DNA of 64,000 nucleotides from Bifidobacterium aesculapii (GCF_001417815.1 NZ_BCFK01000047.1:1-64000); one strand, 5' to 3'. Numbered from the stretch's first letter, positions 8,488 to 17,645 are shown. A program made the numbers and translations. Notes: generated by a model from the letters alone, not told the origin.

Positions 8488-9492
8488 ATGAGGCATGCTG
8501 CACACAAGGCGGCCGAAAACACCGCGAAGGGCAACGGGACGGGCAACCTGATGGGCCTGTTCACCATGTCCCGCGGCTCCCACACGCGTGGCACCGTGCT
8601 TGCCATGCAGATGGCGGGAAGCAACGGCGCCGTGCTGGGCCTCGACGAAGCCGTCGCCGACAAGCTCAACGAGATCGCGCCGATGTCCCGTCGCGCCATC
8701 CGTCAGGCGGCACGCGCCGCCGAACGCCGCAACTTCGTTGTGGGATCGGCATCGCTGGCCGCGTTGGCGGGTACTGCGGCGACGGCGGTCGCGTTCGCGA
8801 CGCCGTCCGACGAGGGCATCTCCTTCACCGCGGATCCCGCGACCACCACCACCCAGTTCCAGCCGGTGACGGGCGCCGCGTCCCGTTCCGACGCGCGCAC
8901 GCCGCTCACCGACGGCTCGGACGTCGCCAGCAGCACGATCGCGCAGGACCAGAGCGCCGAGGCCTCCTCCGCCGACACCCAGCAGACCACGAACGAAGGC
9001 GCCTGGACCCTCGGTGACTCCAACACCGCCATCGACACCAAGCAGATGTCCAAGTCCCTCGCCAACAACGAGAACGTCGCCAAGCTCATGGACGAGGATG
9101 CCGCCCTGCTGCCCGCAGGGTTCGACCCCAACCACGCCACCGGCGACGTCGGCAACGCCTACGATTTCAGCCAGTGCACCTGGTGGGTGTACCTGCGCCG
9201 CCATGAGCTCGGCCTGCCGGTCGGCTCGCACATGGGCAACGGAAACATGTGGGCGAACTCCGCCCGCGCCCTCGGCTACTGGGTGGACAACACGCCCCGT
9301 CACGTGGGCGACATCATGGTCTTCCGTGCCGGTCAGGAAGGTTCCGACAGCTCCTACGGCCATGTCGCCATCGTCGAGAAGATCAACCCGGACGGCTCCA
9401 TCGTCACGTCCGAAAGCGGCGCCTCCCTTAATGGCAAGACGTACAGCCGCACGTTCACGAACGTCTCCGACTTCGAGTACATCCACTACTGA
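8488..9492 (+). CDS. Secreted CHAP-domain peptidoglycan hydrolase
   Basis: 334 residues with AAGGAG upstream of the ATG. A charged N-terminal part of about 70 residues precedes a hydrophobic segment (about 83-105), which acts as a long signal peptide or membrane anchor. A Ser/Thr/Ala-rich linker follows. The C-terminal CHAP domain (about 215-334) shows the catalytic Cys in FSQCTWWVYLRR and His in YGHVAIVEKI, with ASGES-type residues after it (TSESGASL). CHAP domains cleave peptidoglycan as amidases or endopeptidases and often act in daughter-cell separation. A second cell-wall hydrolase gene follows, 147 bp downstream. Confidence 0.88.
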   Translation: MRHAAHKAAENTAKGNGTGNLMGLFTMSRGSHTRGTVLAMQMAGSNGAVLGLDEAVADKLNEIAPMSRRAIRQAARAAERRNFVVGSASLAALAGTAATAVAFATPSDEGISFTADPATTTTQFQPVTGAASRSDARTPLTDGSDVASSTIAQDQSAEASSADTQQTTNEGAWTLGDSNTAIDTKQMSKSLANNENVAKLMDEDAALLPAGFDPNHATGDVGNAYDFSQCTWWVYLRRHELGLPVGSHMGNGNMWANSARALGYWVDNTPRHVGDIMVFRAGQEGSDSSYGHVAIVEKINPDGSIVTSESGASLNGKTYSRTFTNVSDFEYIHY

Positions 9493-9639
9493 TTCACTAC
9501 TGATTCGCTGCCGGCGCGCGGTTACGGAACCGTGACATGTGATTCGGCCGACATATGCCGGCGTGTCGCCGGTGTTTTCCTGACCGGAATCGAACGGATT
9601 CCTCCCGGAGAACACCCCGGATGCTACTGTTGGGTCGCG

Positions 9640-10392
9640 ATGAAGAATTTGAAGCATACCGTAATCGCATTGACCGCCGCCGTGGCCGCCTGCGCGACGT
9701 TCGTCGCCGTGGCCCCGGCCGCCACCGCCGCCGACCAGACCACCACCGTGGTCTCTGCGGAACGCTCGTTCCCGAAGACCTCGGTTGCCCGCAAGAATCT
9801 CCTCAAGGAATCCGCCTCCACTGATGTGGAGTCCGATTCCAACTGGGGCGGCATCGAATCTCTGAACGTGCCGCAGACCAAGTCGCAGGCCGAGAAAGAT
9901 GCCGAAGCCAAGGCTGAAGCCGAGAAGAAGGCCGCGGAAGAGGCCGCCCGGGCGCAGGCCCAGGCTCAGTCCCAAGCCGCCAGCCGCTCGGCTTCCCGCG
10001 AGACCTTCGACGCTTCCAACCTGCCCGCCGCCACCGGCAACGCGCAGGGCATCATCTCGCTCGGTCTCGCCCTCGCCGCGGACGACCGCTACGTCTACGG
10101 CGGATGCAACCCGCCGTACAACATGGACTGCTCCTGCTTCGTGCAGTACGTGTTCGCCCAGAACGGCATCTCCCTGCCGCGCATCTCCGGCGACCAGGCC
10201 ACCGTCGGCGTCGCCGTCCCGAGCCTCGCGCAGGCCCAGCCCGGCGACATCCTCGCCAACGCGAACCACGCCGCCATCTACATCGGCAACGGCATGGTCG
10301 TCAACGCCGAAACCTACGCCGACGGCATCCGCACCAACGCCGTCGCCTATGTGTTCGCAGGCCAGAGCTACTCCATCCGCCGCGTCCTCTGA
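9640..10392 (+). CDS. Secreted NlpC/P60 endopeptidase
   Basis: 250 residues with a clear signal peptide (MKNLKHTVIALTAAVAACA..., cleavage near ATAAD, about residue 28). A charged alanine-rich coiled-coil stretch lies at about 85-115 (EKDAEAKAEAEKKAAEEAARAQAQ is part of it, in pieces). The NlpC/P60 domain is at about 130-250. Catalytic Cys is in YNMDCSCFVQYVF, His in NHAAIYIGNG. Such enzymes cut the gamma-D-Glu-diaminoacid bond in peptidoglycan stem peptides. The start ATG at 9640 is chosen because the signal peptide begins there. TACTGT lies 9 nt upstream. Confidence 0.9.
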   Translation: MKNLKHTVIALTAAVAACATFVAVAPAATAADQTTTVVSAERSFPKTSVARKNLLKESASTDVESDSNWGGIESLNVPQTKSQAEKDAEAKAEAEKKAAEEAARAQAQAQSQAASRSASRETFDASNLPAATGNAQGIISLGLALAADDRYVYGGCNPPYNMDCSCFVQYVFAQNGISLPRISGDQATVGVAVPSLAQAQPGDILANANHAAIYIGNGMVVNAETYADGIRTNAVAYVFAGQSYSIRRVL

Positions 10393-10429
10393 CGCTTTCC
10401 CGTCCGATTACGGATATCTTCCTTCGTGA

Positions 10430-10464
10430 CGAAACGCGCCTTCCCCTCCGGGAGGCGCGTTTCG
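10430..10464 (+). terminator. Terminator after NlpC/P60 gene
   Basis: 11-bp stem CGAAACGCGCC/GGCGCGTTTCG around a 13-nt loop, 38 bases after the stop codon. Confidence 0.75.
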
Positions 10465-10670
10465 CGTATTGCCGCGTATTCGGATACGTCGCGCACCGAG
10501 AAACCGCGGTGTCGTGCGCATGATTCCGCGCGCACCGCGCCATGCACGACACGAGTGAACTATTTCACGCGGATGATACACGGCACGTGGCGGAAACGGG
10601 GTATTGTGGAACGCACAGGGGGCGATGTCGCCACAACATGGCGGCACCGCGACAATTCAAGGAGGTCGTC

Positions 10671-11699
10671 ATGATCAACGACAAGGCCATACTCGTCGGC
10701 GTTGACGGGTCGAATGCCAGCTACAAGGCCGCCTGGTGGGCGGCGAACTATGCCAAGCACGCGGGACTCACACTGCAGATCGTCTGCGCGTACTCCCTCC
10801 CCAGCTATGCTGCCGTGAGCTTCGACGCCACGTACACCGCGATGGGCGACGACAACGCCGCGCACTCCGACGCGCAGGAGATCCTGTCCAAGGCGAAGGC
10901 CATCGCCGACGAGCAGGGCGTCGAGGCCGCCACGCTCATCGTCACCGGTGACCCGGCGTCCGTGTTCGTGGAATTGAGCCGCAACTACAATCTCATCGTC
11001 ATCGGCAACCGCGGCAAGGGCGGTCTCGCCGAACGTCTGCTCGGCACCACGTCGTCGTCGCTGCCGGCATACGCGTACTGCCCGATCGTCGTCGTCCCCT
11101 ACACCGACGACGACGGCAACCTCATGCACCTCAACAACACGATCACCAAGGTGGCCGTCGGCTCCGACGAATCCAAGTGGGGTCTGAAGGCGCTCGACAT
11201 CGCCGCATCCTTCGCGCACGCGTGGGGCGCCGAACTGGACGTCATCTCCGCGGCGCCGCAGGGCAGGGGCGCCGACGAGGAGGTGTACGCCTCCTTCCTG
11301 GAGGATCTGGAGACGCGCGTCAAGCCGCTGGAGGAGCAGTACCCGGATCTGAAGATCGACAAGCGCATCGTGCCCGGTTCGGCCGTGGACGCGCTCACCA
11401 AGGCCAGCTTCGACCATGACGTCGTCGTCGTGGGGTCGCGCGGCCGTGGCGGATTCACCGGTCTGCTGCTCGGCTCCACCAGTCAGGGGCTGCTGCAGCA
11501 CGCCGCAGGTCCGGTGTACGTCGTGCCGCGCAAGTACGTCGAGGCCGCGGAGAGCCGTCTCGACACCGTGCCGAGCTCGCCGGCCGAAGTGCCCACGAAG
11601 CCGCTCGACGACATCAGCGGCGTCAAGGAGGTGCCGGTCGCGCCTGCGGAACCGGCCGTCGCGCAGGAGATCGAGAAGACCATCGACCCCGAACACTGA
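10671..11699 (+). CDS. Universal stress protein with two UspA domains
   Basis: 342 residues in two tandem Usp folds (about 1-145 and 155-295) with a proline-rich acidic tail. ATP-binding G-2X-G-9X-G(S/T) loops are seen as GNRGKGGLAERLLGTTSS and GSRGRGGFTGLLLGSTSQ, so both halves look ATP-binding. AAGGAGG precedes the ATG at 10671 and decides the start against the upstream in-frame ATG at 10542. Family members act in stress and stationary-phase survival; the specific role here is unknown. It is monocistronic. Confidence 0.9.
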   Translation: MINDKAILVGVDGSNASYKAAWWAANYAKHAGLTLQIVCAYSLPSYAAVSFDATYTAMGDDNAAHSDAQEILSKAKAIADEQGVEAATLIVTGDPASVFVELSRNYNLIVIGNRGKGGLAERLLGTTSSSLPAYAYCPIVVVPYTDDDGNLMHLNNTITKVAVGSDESKWGLKALDIAASFAHAWGAELDVISAAPQGRGADEEVYASFLEDLETRVKPLEEQYPDLKIDKRIVPGSAVDALTKASFDHDVVVVGSRGRGGFTGLLLGSTSQGLLQHAAGPVYVVPRKYVEAAESRLDTVPSSPAEVPTKPLDDISGVKEVPVAPAEPAVAQEIEKTIDPEH

Positions 11700-11766
11700 T
11701 CGGGCTGCCGCGGCACCACCGTCGATGATCATCGTCGATGGGTCGCCGCGGTGCAACTTTCGCGAA

Positions 11767-11804
11767 TACAGGAGAAGCTCCCTGTAAAGGGAGCTTCTCC
11801 TGTA
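11767..11804 (+). terminator. Bidirectional terminator between usp and osmC genes
   Basis: Perfect 16-bp stem (TACAGGAGAAGCTCCC with its complement) and a 6-nt loop, between two convergent genes. Confidence 0.8.
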
Positions 11805-11840
11805 TCAGGTCCATTCGCGGGCCCATCGGCGGACGCACGC

Positions 11841-12254
11841 TCAGTGCTTGACCGTGACCTCCATGCGCACCGGGGTCTCCTGCACGTACGTGTGCTTGAC
11901 GGTGCAGCCCTTGTCGATGTGACGGGTGATGCGCTCCTTGAGCTTGTCGGCGTCCTCGTCGCTCAGACCCGCGTCCGTCGCGTCGACGAGCACCTGCTCG
12001 CCGAAGTTGATGTACGCGTCGTTGTCGGCGTCATAGGTGCCGTCGACGACGATCTTCGCGCCCTTGCCCTCGCCCAGCGTGTGCTCGATCGCGAACTGGC
12101 TGGACAGCGCCGCGCAGCCAGCCAGCGCGATCTTCATCAGATCGCCCGGCGTGAACTGGCCGCGGTCCTTGCCGAACTTGATGTGCGCGCCATCGTCGCT
12201 GAACGCGTCCCATGAACCGTCCTTGTTGCGTTCCACCCACAGTCGCTTGGCCAT
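11841..12254 (-). CDS. OsmC/Ohr-family peroxidase-like protein
   Basis: 137 residues. The two redox cysteines of the family are present: Cys in ALAGCAALSSQ (about residue 48) and Cys in HIDKGCTVKHTYVQET (about residue 117). It probably reduces organic hydroperoxides in the cytoplasm. GAGGAG lies just upstream of MAKRLWVERN and decides the start; the open frame further upstream runs through a DNA repeat and is not coding. The likely physiological reductant cannot be told from the sequence. Confidence 0.85.
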   Translation of the reverse strand: MAKRLWVERNKDGSWDAFSDDGAHIKFGKDRGQFTPGDLMKIALAGCAALSSQFAIEHTLGEGKGAKIVVDGTYDADNDAYINFGEQVLVDATDAGLSDEDADKLKERITRHIDKGCTVKHTYVQETPVRMEVTVKH

Positions 12255-12340
12255 GTTGACTCCTCGTTTCGTCCGTGCGGCGCGCCTGTCGCGCCGCGGC
12301 ACACTCACCAATCTAGCCCAAAACCGCCGCCGGCGGCGGA

Positions 12341-12570
12341 ATCCGGACAAGGAATAATCCGGACAGGGAATCCGGACAGGGAATCCGGACAGGGGATCCG
12401 GCCAAGGAAACCGGCCAAGGAAGCCGGCCAGGGGGAAGCTGCCAAGGGAGCCGGACAGGGGGAACCGGCCAAGGAATAATCCGGCCAAGGAAACCGGCCA
12501 GGGAATCCGGACAAGGAATAATCCGGCCAAGGAAGCCGGGCAAGGAAACCAGGCAAGGAAACCGGCCGGG
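12341..12570. repeat. Degenerate 13-bp minisatellite
   Basis: About 17 head-to-tail copies of a unit close to CCGGACAGGGAAT, with variants CCGGCCAAGGAAA and CCGGCCAAGGAAG. A longer 16-bp form ending in AATAAT appears at least three times. It sits between the osmC promoter and the thyA upstream hairpin. The frame on the minus strand is open only because the unit lacks stops. No spacer structure is present, so it is not CRISPR. Confidence 0.85.
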
Positions 12571-12613
12571 TAGTGGGGTGGTCCGTCGAATAGGGGGCGA
12601 ATAGGGGTGCGAA

Positions 12614-12704
12614 AACACCGTTTTCAAGGATTTACAGCGTCAAACGGACGATTTGAACCCCTCGAATCGTCCGTTTGGCGCTGTAAATACCAGATAACGG
12701 TGTT
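12614..12704. repeat. 39-bp imperfect inverted repeat (hairpin element)
   Basis: Left arm 12614-12652 and right arm 12666-12704, with a 13-nt loop. Outer 9 bp and inner 22 bp pair, with one T/C mismatch in the inner arm; a 7-nt middle block is unpaired. It may be a small miniature inverted-repeat element or a long hairpin in front of thyA. GT-rich TGTGTTGT repeats follow at 12708-12735. Confidence 0.75.
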
Positions 12705-12780
12705 GTCGGGTGTGTTGTACGGTGTGTTGTGCGGTATCGTGCCGGCATCTTGTCTGGTTTCGGGGCAAGCGGTCTCGGGT

Positions 12781-12786
12781 TACACT
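12781..12786 (+). promoter_or_regulatory. -10 box of thyA, leaderless type
   Basis: TACACT ends 7 nt before the thyA ATG at 12794. Confidence 0.55.
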
Positions 12787-12793
12787 GGTGCGC

Positions 12794-13669
12794 ATGGCTT
12801 TGACCGAAGAACAACTCGCCGACATCCGTTCACGCATCCCCGCGCGGCCCGAAACGAACATCCCCATGCCCTACGAGGATCTGGTGCGCGCGATCCTGAC
12901 CGAAGGCACCCTCAAGTCCGACCGCACCGGCACCGGCACGATCTCCCTGTTCGGTCGTCAGATGCGCTTCGACCTCTCGCAGGGCGACTTCCCGCTGCTC
13001 ACCACCAAGACGGTGTTCTTCAAGGGGCTCGCCTACGAGCTGCTGTGGTTCCTCAAAGGCTCCACCAACGTGCGGTGGCTGCAGGAGCACAACGTGCACA
13101 TCTGGGACGAATGGGCCGATGGGAACGGCGACCTCGGCCCCGTCTACGGCGCGCAATGGCGCTCCTGGCCCGCGCCCACGCCAGACGACCCGAACCGCAC
13201 CATCGACCAGATCGCGAACGTGATGGACCTCATCAAGCATCACCCGGATTCGCGCCGCATGGTCGTCTCCGCGTGGAACCCCGCCGAAGTCGAGCACATG
13301 GCGCTGCCGCCTTGCCACGCCCTGTTCCAGTTCTACGTGGCCGACGGACGCCTCAGCTGCCAGCTGTACCAGCGTTCATGCGACATGTTCCTCGGCGTGC
13401 CGTTCAACATCGCCTCCTATTCGCTGCTCACGCTGATGATGGCCCAGCAGGCGGGCCTGGAACCAGGCGAGTTCGTGTGGACCGGCGGCGACTGCCACGT
13501 GTACGACAACCACATCGACCAGGTGCTCGAACAGCTTTCCCGCGATCCGTACCCGTACCCGAAGATCGCCATCGACAAGGCCGATTCGATCTTCGACTAC
13601 CGCTACGAGGACTTCCACATCCTCGACTACAGGCACCATCCCACGATCAAGGCGCCCGTCGCCGTGTGA
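12794..13669 (+). CDS. thyA: Thymidylate synthase
   Basis: Makes dTMP from dUMP using methylene-tetrahydrofolate. 291 residues. Catalytic Cys is in [12 protein letters not shown], preceded by the folate- and phosphate-binding SDRTGTGT (about residues 42-49) and followed by [17 protein letters not shown] and [18 protein letters not shown] at the C-terminus, all family hallmarks. The dihydrofolate reductase gene follows at 77 bp, so the two steps of the folate cycle are coupled. The open frame further upstream passes through the hairpin element and is not used. Confidence 0.96.
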   Translation: MALTEEQLADIRSRIPARPETNIPMPYEDLVRAILTEGTLKSDRTGTGTISLFGRQMRFDLSQGDFPLLTTKTVFFKGLAYELLWFLKGSTNVRWLQEHNVHIWDEWADGNGDLGPVYGAQWRSWPAPTPDDPNRTIDQIANVMDLIKHHPDSRRMVVSAWNPAEVEHMALPPCHALFQFYVADGRLSCQLYQRSCDMFLGVPFNIASYSLLTLMMAQQAGLEPGEFVWTGGDCHVYDNHIDQVLEQLSRDPYPYPKIAIDKADSIFDYRYEDFHILDYRHHPTIKAPVAV

Positions 13670-13746
13670 CGCCGCGGCCGCTTCGGTCCCGTCTCCGCGT
13701 GACATTACACTTCTGTTCCAGTCCGATCACACTCAAGGAGTCTGAA

Positions 13747-14415
13747 ATGGAGCACGACAGTAGCCGAAGCGGCTATCACGAACCCGAGCCCGGAGAAGCC
13801 GGGCTCGACGAGACCGAGGACTGGGGGGACGACTTCCCCAAGACGTTTTCGGTCAACCTCATCTGGGCCGAAGCCCGCGACAAGGAAGGTCGCCACGGGG
13901 CCATCGGTCTGAAGGGCGGCATGCCGTGGCATCTCGCCGAAGACATGAAGCATTTCAAGGAGCTCACCGTCTCCCATCCGGTGATCATGGGGCGTCGCAC
14001 CTGGGAGTCGTTGGACCTGCGCTACAGGCCGTTGCCCAACCGCGACAACATCGTCGTATCCCATGATCCCAACTATCGCGCGCCCGGAGCAACGGTCGTC
14101 GACAGTTTTGAGGATGCACTCGACCTCGCCCGTCAGGAGGCCATCCCGGACGACGGGCTCGACCGGTCCGAAATCTGGGTGATCGGCGGTGCGCAACTGT
14201 TCGAGGCGGCGCTTCCCGAAGCGAACAAGGTGTTCGTCACCGTGCTCGACGCCGCCGTGGACGCCGACACGTACGCGCCCGACATCGCCGCGCTCGCCGC
14301 GGACGACGACAACGGCTGGCATGTCGCCGACCGTTCGCCGTGGCTCGCGCCGAAGAAACCGGATTCCGGCATCGCCGGATACCGTTTCGTCACGTACGTG
14401 CGTGACGCGCGCTGA
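13747..14415 (+). CDS. folA: Dihydrofolate reductase
   Basis: Regenerates tetrahydrofolate after the ThyA reaction. 222 residues, about 55 longer than typical because of an acidic N-terminal extension (residues 1-34, rich in Glu/Asp) that is unlike other DHFRs. Family motifs: GLKGGMPWHLAEDMKHFKELT, VIMGRRTWESL, and IWVIGGAQLFEAALP. AAGGAG lies 7 nt before the ATG at 13747. If that start is correct the extension is translated; an internal start is not obvious. Confidence 0.93.
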   Translation: MEHDSSRSGYHEPEPGEAGLDETEDWGDDFPKTFSVNLIWAEARDKEGRHGAIGLKGGMPWHLAEDMKHFKELTVSHPVIMGRRTWESLDLRYRPLPNRDNIVVSHDPNYRAPGATVVDSFEDALDLARQEAIPDDGLDRSEIWVIGGAQLFEAALPEANKVFVTVLDAAVDADTYAPDIAALAADDDNGWHVADRSPWLAPKKPDSGIAGYRFVTYVRDAR

Positions 14416-14500
14416 GCGCGACGCACGCACGTGACGTGCATGTCGCGCGTGACGCGGCACGACGCGACGTACGCACGTCGCGCGCGGCACCGCACCATCC

Positions 14501-14529
14501 GAGGAACCTCCCTGCGCGGGAGGTTCCTC
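14501..14529 (+). terminator. Terminator after thyA-folA
   Basis: 12-bp stem GAGGAACCTCCC/GGGAGGTTCCTC followed by TTGTTG. Between folA and this hairpin (14416-14490) lies a run rich in CGTACG/GCGCGC/CACGTG palindromes. Confidence 0.85.
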
Positions 14530-14652
14530 TTGTTGTGCCTGTATCGTTGTCCTGTACCGCGGAGCGCCGCGCCGGCGCACGACGGTCCGCACGAAACCGT
14601 GACGTCGCGCGATGGGCGACGACCTAGGGAACGATACGAGGGAGCGATACGT

Positions 14653-15183
14653 ATGACCGACGACCACAAGTACACGGTGATGACCGTCTGCACCGGCAAC
14701 ATCTGCCGTTCGCCGATGGGCGAGATCATCCTGCGTCATTTCTTCGACGAGCGTGGACTGGGCGACAAGGTGGATGTGGAGTCCAGCGGCGTCTCCGATG
14801 AGGAGTGGAGCCATCCGATCGACCCCCGCGCGGTGCGCGTGCTGCGCGAACGCGGCTATGGCGACGAGATCCCGCGCGACCACTTCGCGCACCGCATCTC
14901 GCGTGACGAGATCGCCCGCACCGACCTGTTCCTGCCGATGACCGCGGCACACATGCGCTCGCTGCTGCGGCTGCTGCCCCCGGGCAAGCGCGCCGAAGTG
15001 CACATGTACCGCAGCTTCGACCCGAACCTGCCCAAGCCGCCGGCCGGGCGCGAGGACAAGATCGATCTGGTGGACCCGTGGTACGGCGGCCAGCACGAGT
15101 TCGAGGTCGCCATCGACCAGATCGAACAGGTCGCCCCGTACATCGTCGACTGGGTCGCCAAGCGGCTGGACACCGAGGACTGA
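14653..15183 (+). CDS. Low-molecular-weight protein tyrosine phosphatase
   Basis: 176 residues. The P-loop CX5R(S/T) signature is CTGNICRSPM at residues 14-23. The general-acid loop is seen as LVDPWYGG (about 138-145). It dephosphorylates phosphotyrosine proteins; in bacteria such enzymes often pair with capsule or exopolysaccharide kinases, but no such gene is in the window. A GAGGGAGCGATACGT stretch upstream supplies the ribosome site. Confidence 0.92.
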   Translation: MTDDHKYTVMTVCTGNICRSPMGEIILRHFFDERGLGDKVDVESSGVSDEEWSHPIDPRAVRVLRERGYGDEIPRDHFAHRISRDEIARTDLFLPMTAAHMRSLLRLLPPGKRAEVHMYRSFDPNLPKPPAGREDKIDLVDPWYGGQHEFEVAIDQIEQVAPYIVDWVAKRLDTED

Positions 15184-15199
15184 GCGTTTCCCTCGACGG

Positions 15200-15622
15200 G
15201 GATGGCGGGAATGATGGGAATGCATGCGTGGAATTGCCATGTCCCGTCCTCGGCGGAGTTCCGCGCCGAGCCGCCTAGGGCGCGTATGCGTTCCTCGTGC
15301 AGCCGCAGCCCGTTGCCGGATGTCGGTTTGTCCGGGAACAGGCTGTCGTCTGATGTCTCGTTGACCTGATCGATGCGGATCGCGACGGCTGTGCGGCGGC
15401 CATCCTCGTCGCCGTCGCAGCCGTCGCAACTGACGGAGACGTGGTATTCGCCGTTCGGTTTCGCGTGGACGGATACAGCTCCTGCAGCAGCGACTCCAGT
15501 TCGTCGCGGCGTTCGCGGTCAAGATGCTCCGGCAGATCGTCCGACAGGTCCGCGGACAGATTCGTCTTGCCGGAGAACCCCATTTTCGCCAATGATCGGT
15601 CACCCTGTTCAAGCGCGGCACC
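15200..15622 (-). pseudogene. Fragment of histidine kinase (C-terminal part)
   Basis: On the minus strand, broken frames translate to pieces that align with the C-terminal third of the intact kinase at 33297-34529: AKMGFSGKTNLSADLSDDLPEHL, DELESLLQELY, then after a frameshift the equivalents of DQVNE, SLFPDKP, NGLRLHEERI and DGTWQFHA. The sequence is much more GC-rich than the intact copy. The N-terminal two thirds are missing; at about 15600-15622 it abuts the beta-helix fragment on the other strand. Confidence 0.75.
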
Positions 15623-16396
15623 GTCTGCAAGTCCGTAGGTGAGGACGAGAACAACGCGGGCATCTGGAACTGGAACGCCGACAACACGCTGTTCCAGTAC
15701 AACGAGGTCACCAACACGCAGAAGCTGCCCGGCAACTCCGACGGCACCGCGTGGGACGTGGACTACGGCACCCGCAACACGATTTTCCAGTACAACTACA
15801 GCCACGACAACGCCGGCGGCGCACTGCTGTGGTGCGGTTGCGGCGACTGGCGCGTCAAGTCGCTGGGTCTGGAGACTGGTGCGACGTTCCGCTACAACGT
15901 CTCCGTCAACGACGGCTACAGCACCACCATCGAAAGCGACAACGGCAAGTCCAGCGAACAGTCCGTTCGTCTGACCACACTGCAGGGCGCCGTAGACGGC
16001 CGTTTCTACAACAACACCATCGTGCTGCCGAAGGAGCGCAACTCCGTCCCGTTCTCCCTGACCTCCGACCGTAAGAACTGCACGAACATCGACTTCGCCA
16101 ACAACCTGATCATCGGTGACGGCTCCGTCAACGACGAAAGCGGCAAGCTGACCGGCGCATCCGACCAGCCGCACTTGAACTGGACCAACAACGTGTACGT
16201 CGGCAAGGACGGCGGCTGGCCGCTTGCCGGCAAGACCGCCGATGGCGCCACGCTGACCGCTTCCGTGAAGGACGGCTACGTGCAGACCGCAACCGGTGAA
16301 GGCGACGTGAAGAGCACGTACGTGCGCACGTTCCCGACCGACACCACGCTGACGATCGCATCCAATGGGGATAAACCTCAGAGTTTGTGGCGGTGA
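15605..16396 (+). pseudogene. Remnant of beta-helix glycosidase gene
   Basis: Open frame homologous to the beta-helix domain of the intact giant gene downstream. It begins at LFKRGTVCKSVGED, matching LLFKRGTTCTGEN near residue 85 of the giant protein, then jumps to NNAGIWNWNADNTLFQYNEV, matching about residue 343. A stretch of about 250 residues has been deleted. It continues through YGTRNTIFQYNYSHDNAGGA and N-N-T-I-V-L-P-K to a stop at 16396. There is no start codon or signal peptide, and the sugar-hydrolase modules are absent. It is probably not functional. Confidence 0.8.
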
Positions 16397-16443
16397 CTCC
16401 GGCTGCGGAGCCGTCGCTGACTGCATGCGGACCGATGCTGCGC

Positions 16444-16485
16444 ATCCGGGCAGTCTCTCATTGAACCATGAGATTCTGCCCGGAT
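16444..16485. terminator. Hairpin between two glycosidase pseudogenes
   Basis: 18-nt arms with two mismatches around TGAACC, between the end of the beta-helix remnant and the end of the convergent GH43 remnant. Confidence 0.65.
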
Positions 16486-16543
16486 CGTTGTATCGCGGCC
16501 ATTACCGACCCGGCTGCAATCACTCGATATCCTGCGCGGAGAA

Positions 16544-17197
16544 TTACACGTTGGGATCGGTGATCGGCTCATGATCGTCGGGGACCTCACGGTGAGTGGA
16601 CCCCTCGAAGGGATCATCCCATTCCATGGCCGCCTCCCCGCCGCCGATCTCAATCGGCACCTGAACGATCGGCGAATTGCCGAGGTCGTTCCTATACCAG
16701 CGGTCGCCGATAAACAGGAACCGGTCGCTGTCATACGGATCGTCGCCGAGCGGGATCACGATGTCCACCTGCGAATCGAACGTCTGCGTGCCCAACGGCG
16801 CGAACGTGCGCCACTCGCTCCACGGGCCGTGCAGGTCGCTTGCGGTGGCATACATGTTGTCGTTGGTGTACCAGCCGGTCAGCTTCGAGCCGAACCAGTA
16901 GTACAGGCCGTCCTTCTTGACGGTGGACGGGCAGTGCTGCACCTTCGGCCGTTCGCCGATGCGGTCGGCGGCGAGGGCGGAGCCGTCCTCCTGCACGTCG
17001 AGCACGATGCCGTGGCTTTCCTATGAGGCGAAGTCCTTCGTGGTGTAGCAGCGCACGCCTTGGAACAGGTTGCCCGCCACCTTGTTCTCGCCGTAGATGT
17101 ACCAGGTGTCGCCGAATTTCTGCACGCCGATGCCGTGGAGTTGGGCGACGTCGCCGTTGGTGTCGCGCGCCAGGAACGCGCCGTATCGAGTGGTCAT
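16544..17197 (-). pseudogene. GH43_24-like beta-galactanase gene, amber stop and internal deletion
   Basis: Begins at MTTRYGAFLARDTNGD with AAAGGA upstream. Reads VAQLHGIGVQKFGDTWYIYGENK and GVRCYTTKDFAS, then a TAG stop, and in the same frame ESHGIVLDVQEDG, GERPKVQH, WFGSKLTGWYTNDNMYATASDLHGPW, FLFIGDRW and a C-terminal acidic end. The stop sits where relatives have Trp (a TGG to TAG change). Between ERPKV and LTGWYTND about 100 residues normal for the family are missing. Without the TAG it would be about 217 residues. It is unsecreted in its present form. Related to both GH43 modules of the giant protein. Confidence 0.8.
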
Positions 17198-17285
17198 GAT
17201 GGTTGATGGTCCTTTCGTGTGGGTTCCTCGAGTGTTGCCGGGTCTCGGCGTGCCGGCGCATACGGGAGTCCGCGCCGACTGTGAC

Positions 17286-17297
17286 GTAACCGCTTAC
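17286..17297. promoter_or_regulatory. LacI-type operator 1
   Basis: GTAACCGCTTAC, an imperfect palindrome of the TGTAAGCGGTTACA type bound by LacI-family regulators, upstream of the GH43 remnant. No lacI gene is in the window. Confidence 0.5.
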
Positions 17298-17610
17298 AGA
17301 ACCAGTATGGCCGTGGTTGCGGCGGTGTTGGCGCGCGCGATTGGCGTGTCATGGCCCATGCCGCCTGGCGGGAGGTGTTGTGCGGGCCGATGTGCGGCGG
17401 GCCTGTGGGCGCGTGTGTTCGATTGATGTGTTCGATTGAGAGTGGACCGTGTGCGTGCGGGCGTGCGGCGTGTGGTGGTGCGGCGGGCGTGTGGTGCGCG
17501 CGATTGGCGTGCGGAAGAGTAGGCCGCCTGTGCGGCATGGCGTGATTCGTTCCTGTGCCTATTGGTGTCATGGTGTTCTGTCGGGTTGACGATTCTTGGG
17601 AATCGGCTGC

Positions 17611-17625
17611 TGTAATCGCTTACGA
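17611..17625. promoter_or_regulatory. LacI-type operator 2
   Basis: TGTAATCGCTTACGA, upstream of the giant gene promoter. It has the GTAANCGNTTAC core shared with operator 1. Confidence 0.5.
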
Positions 17626-17645
17626 CACTGGCACGCCAAGCCGTT

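Noticed and set aside
12341-12570. CRISPR array
   Set aside because: Units of 13-16 bp follow each other without unique spacers and no cas genes are near.
13705-15747. 680-codon minus-strand frame spanning folA and the phosphatase gene
   Set aside because: Overlaps two certain genes and carries no family motif.
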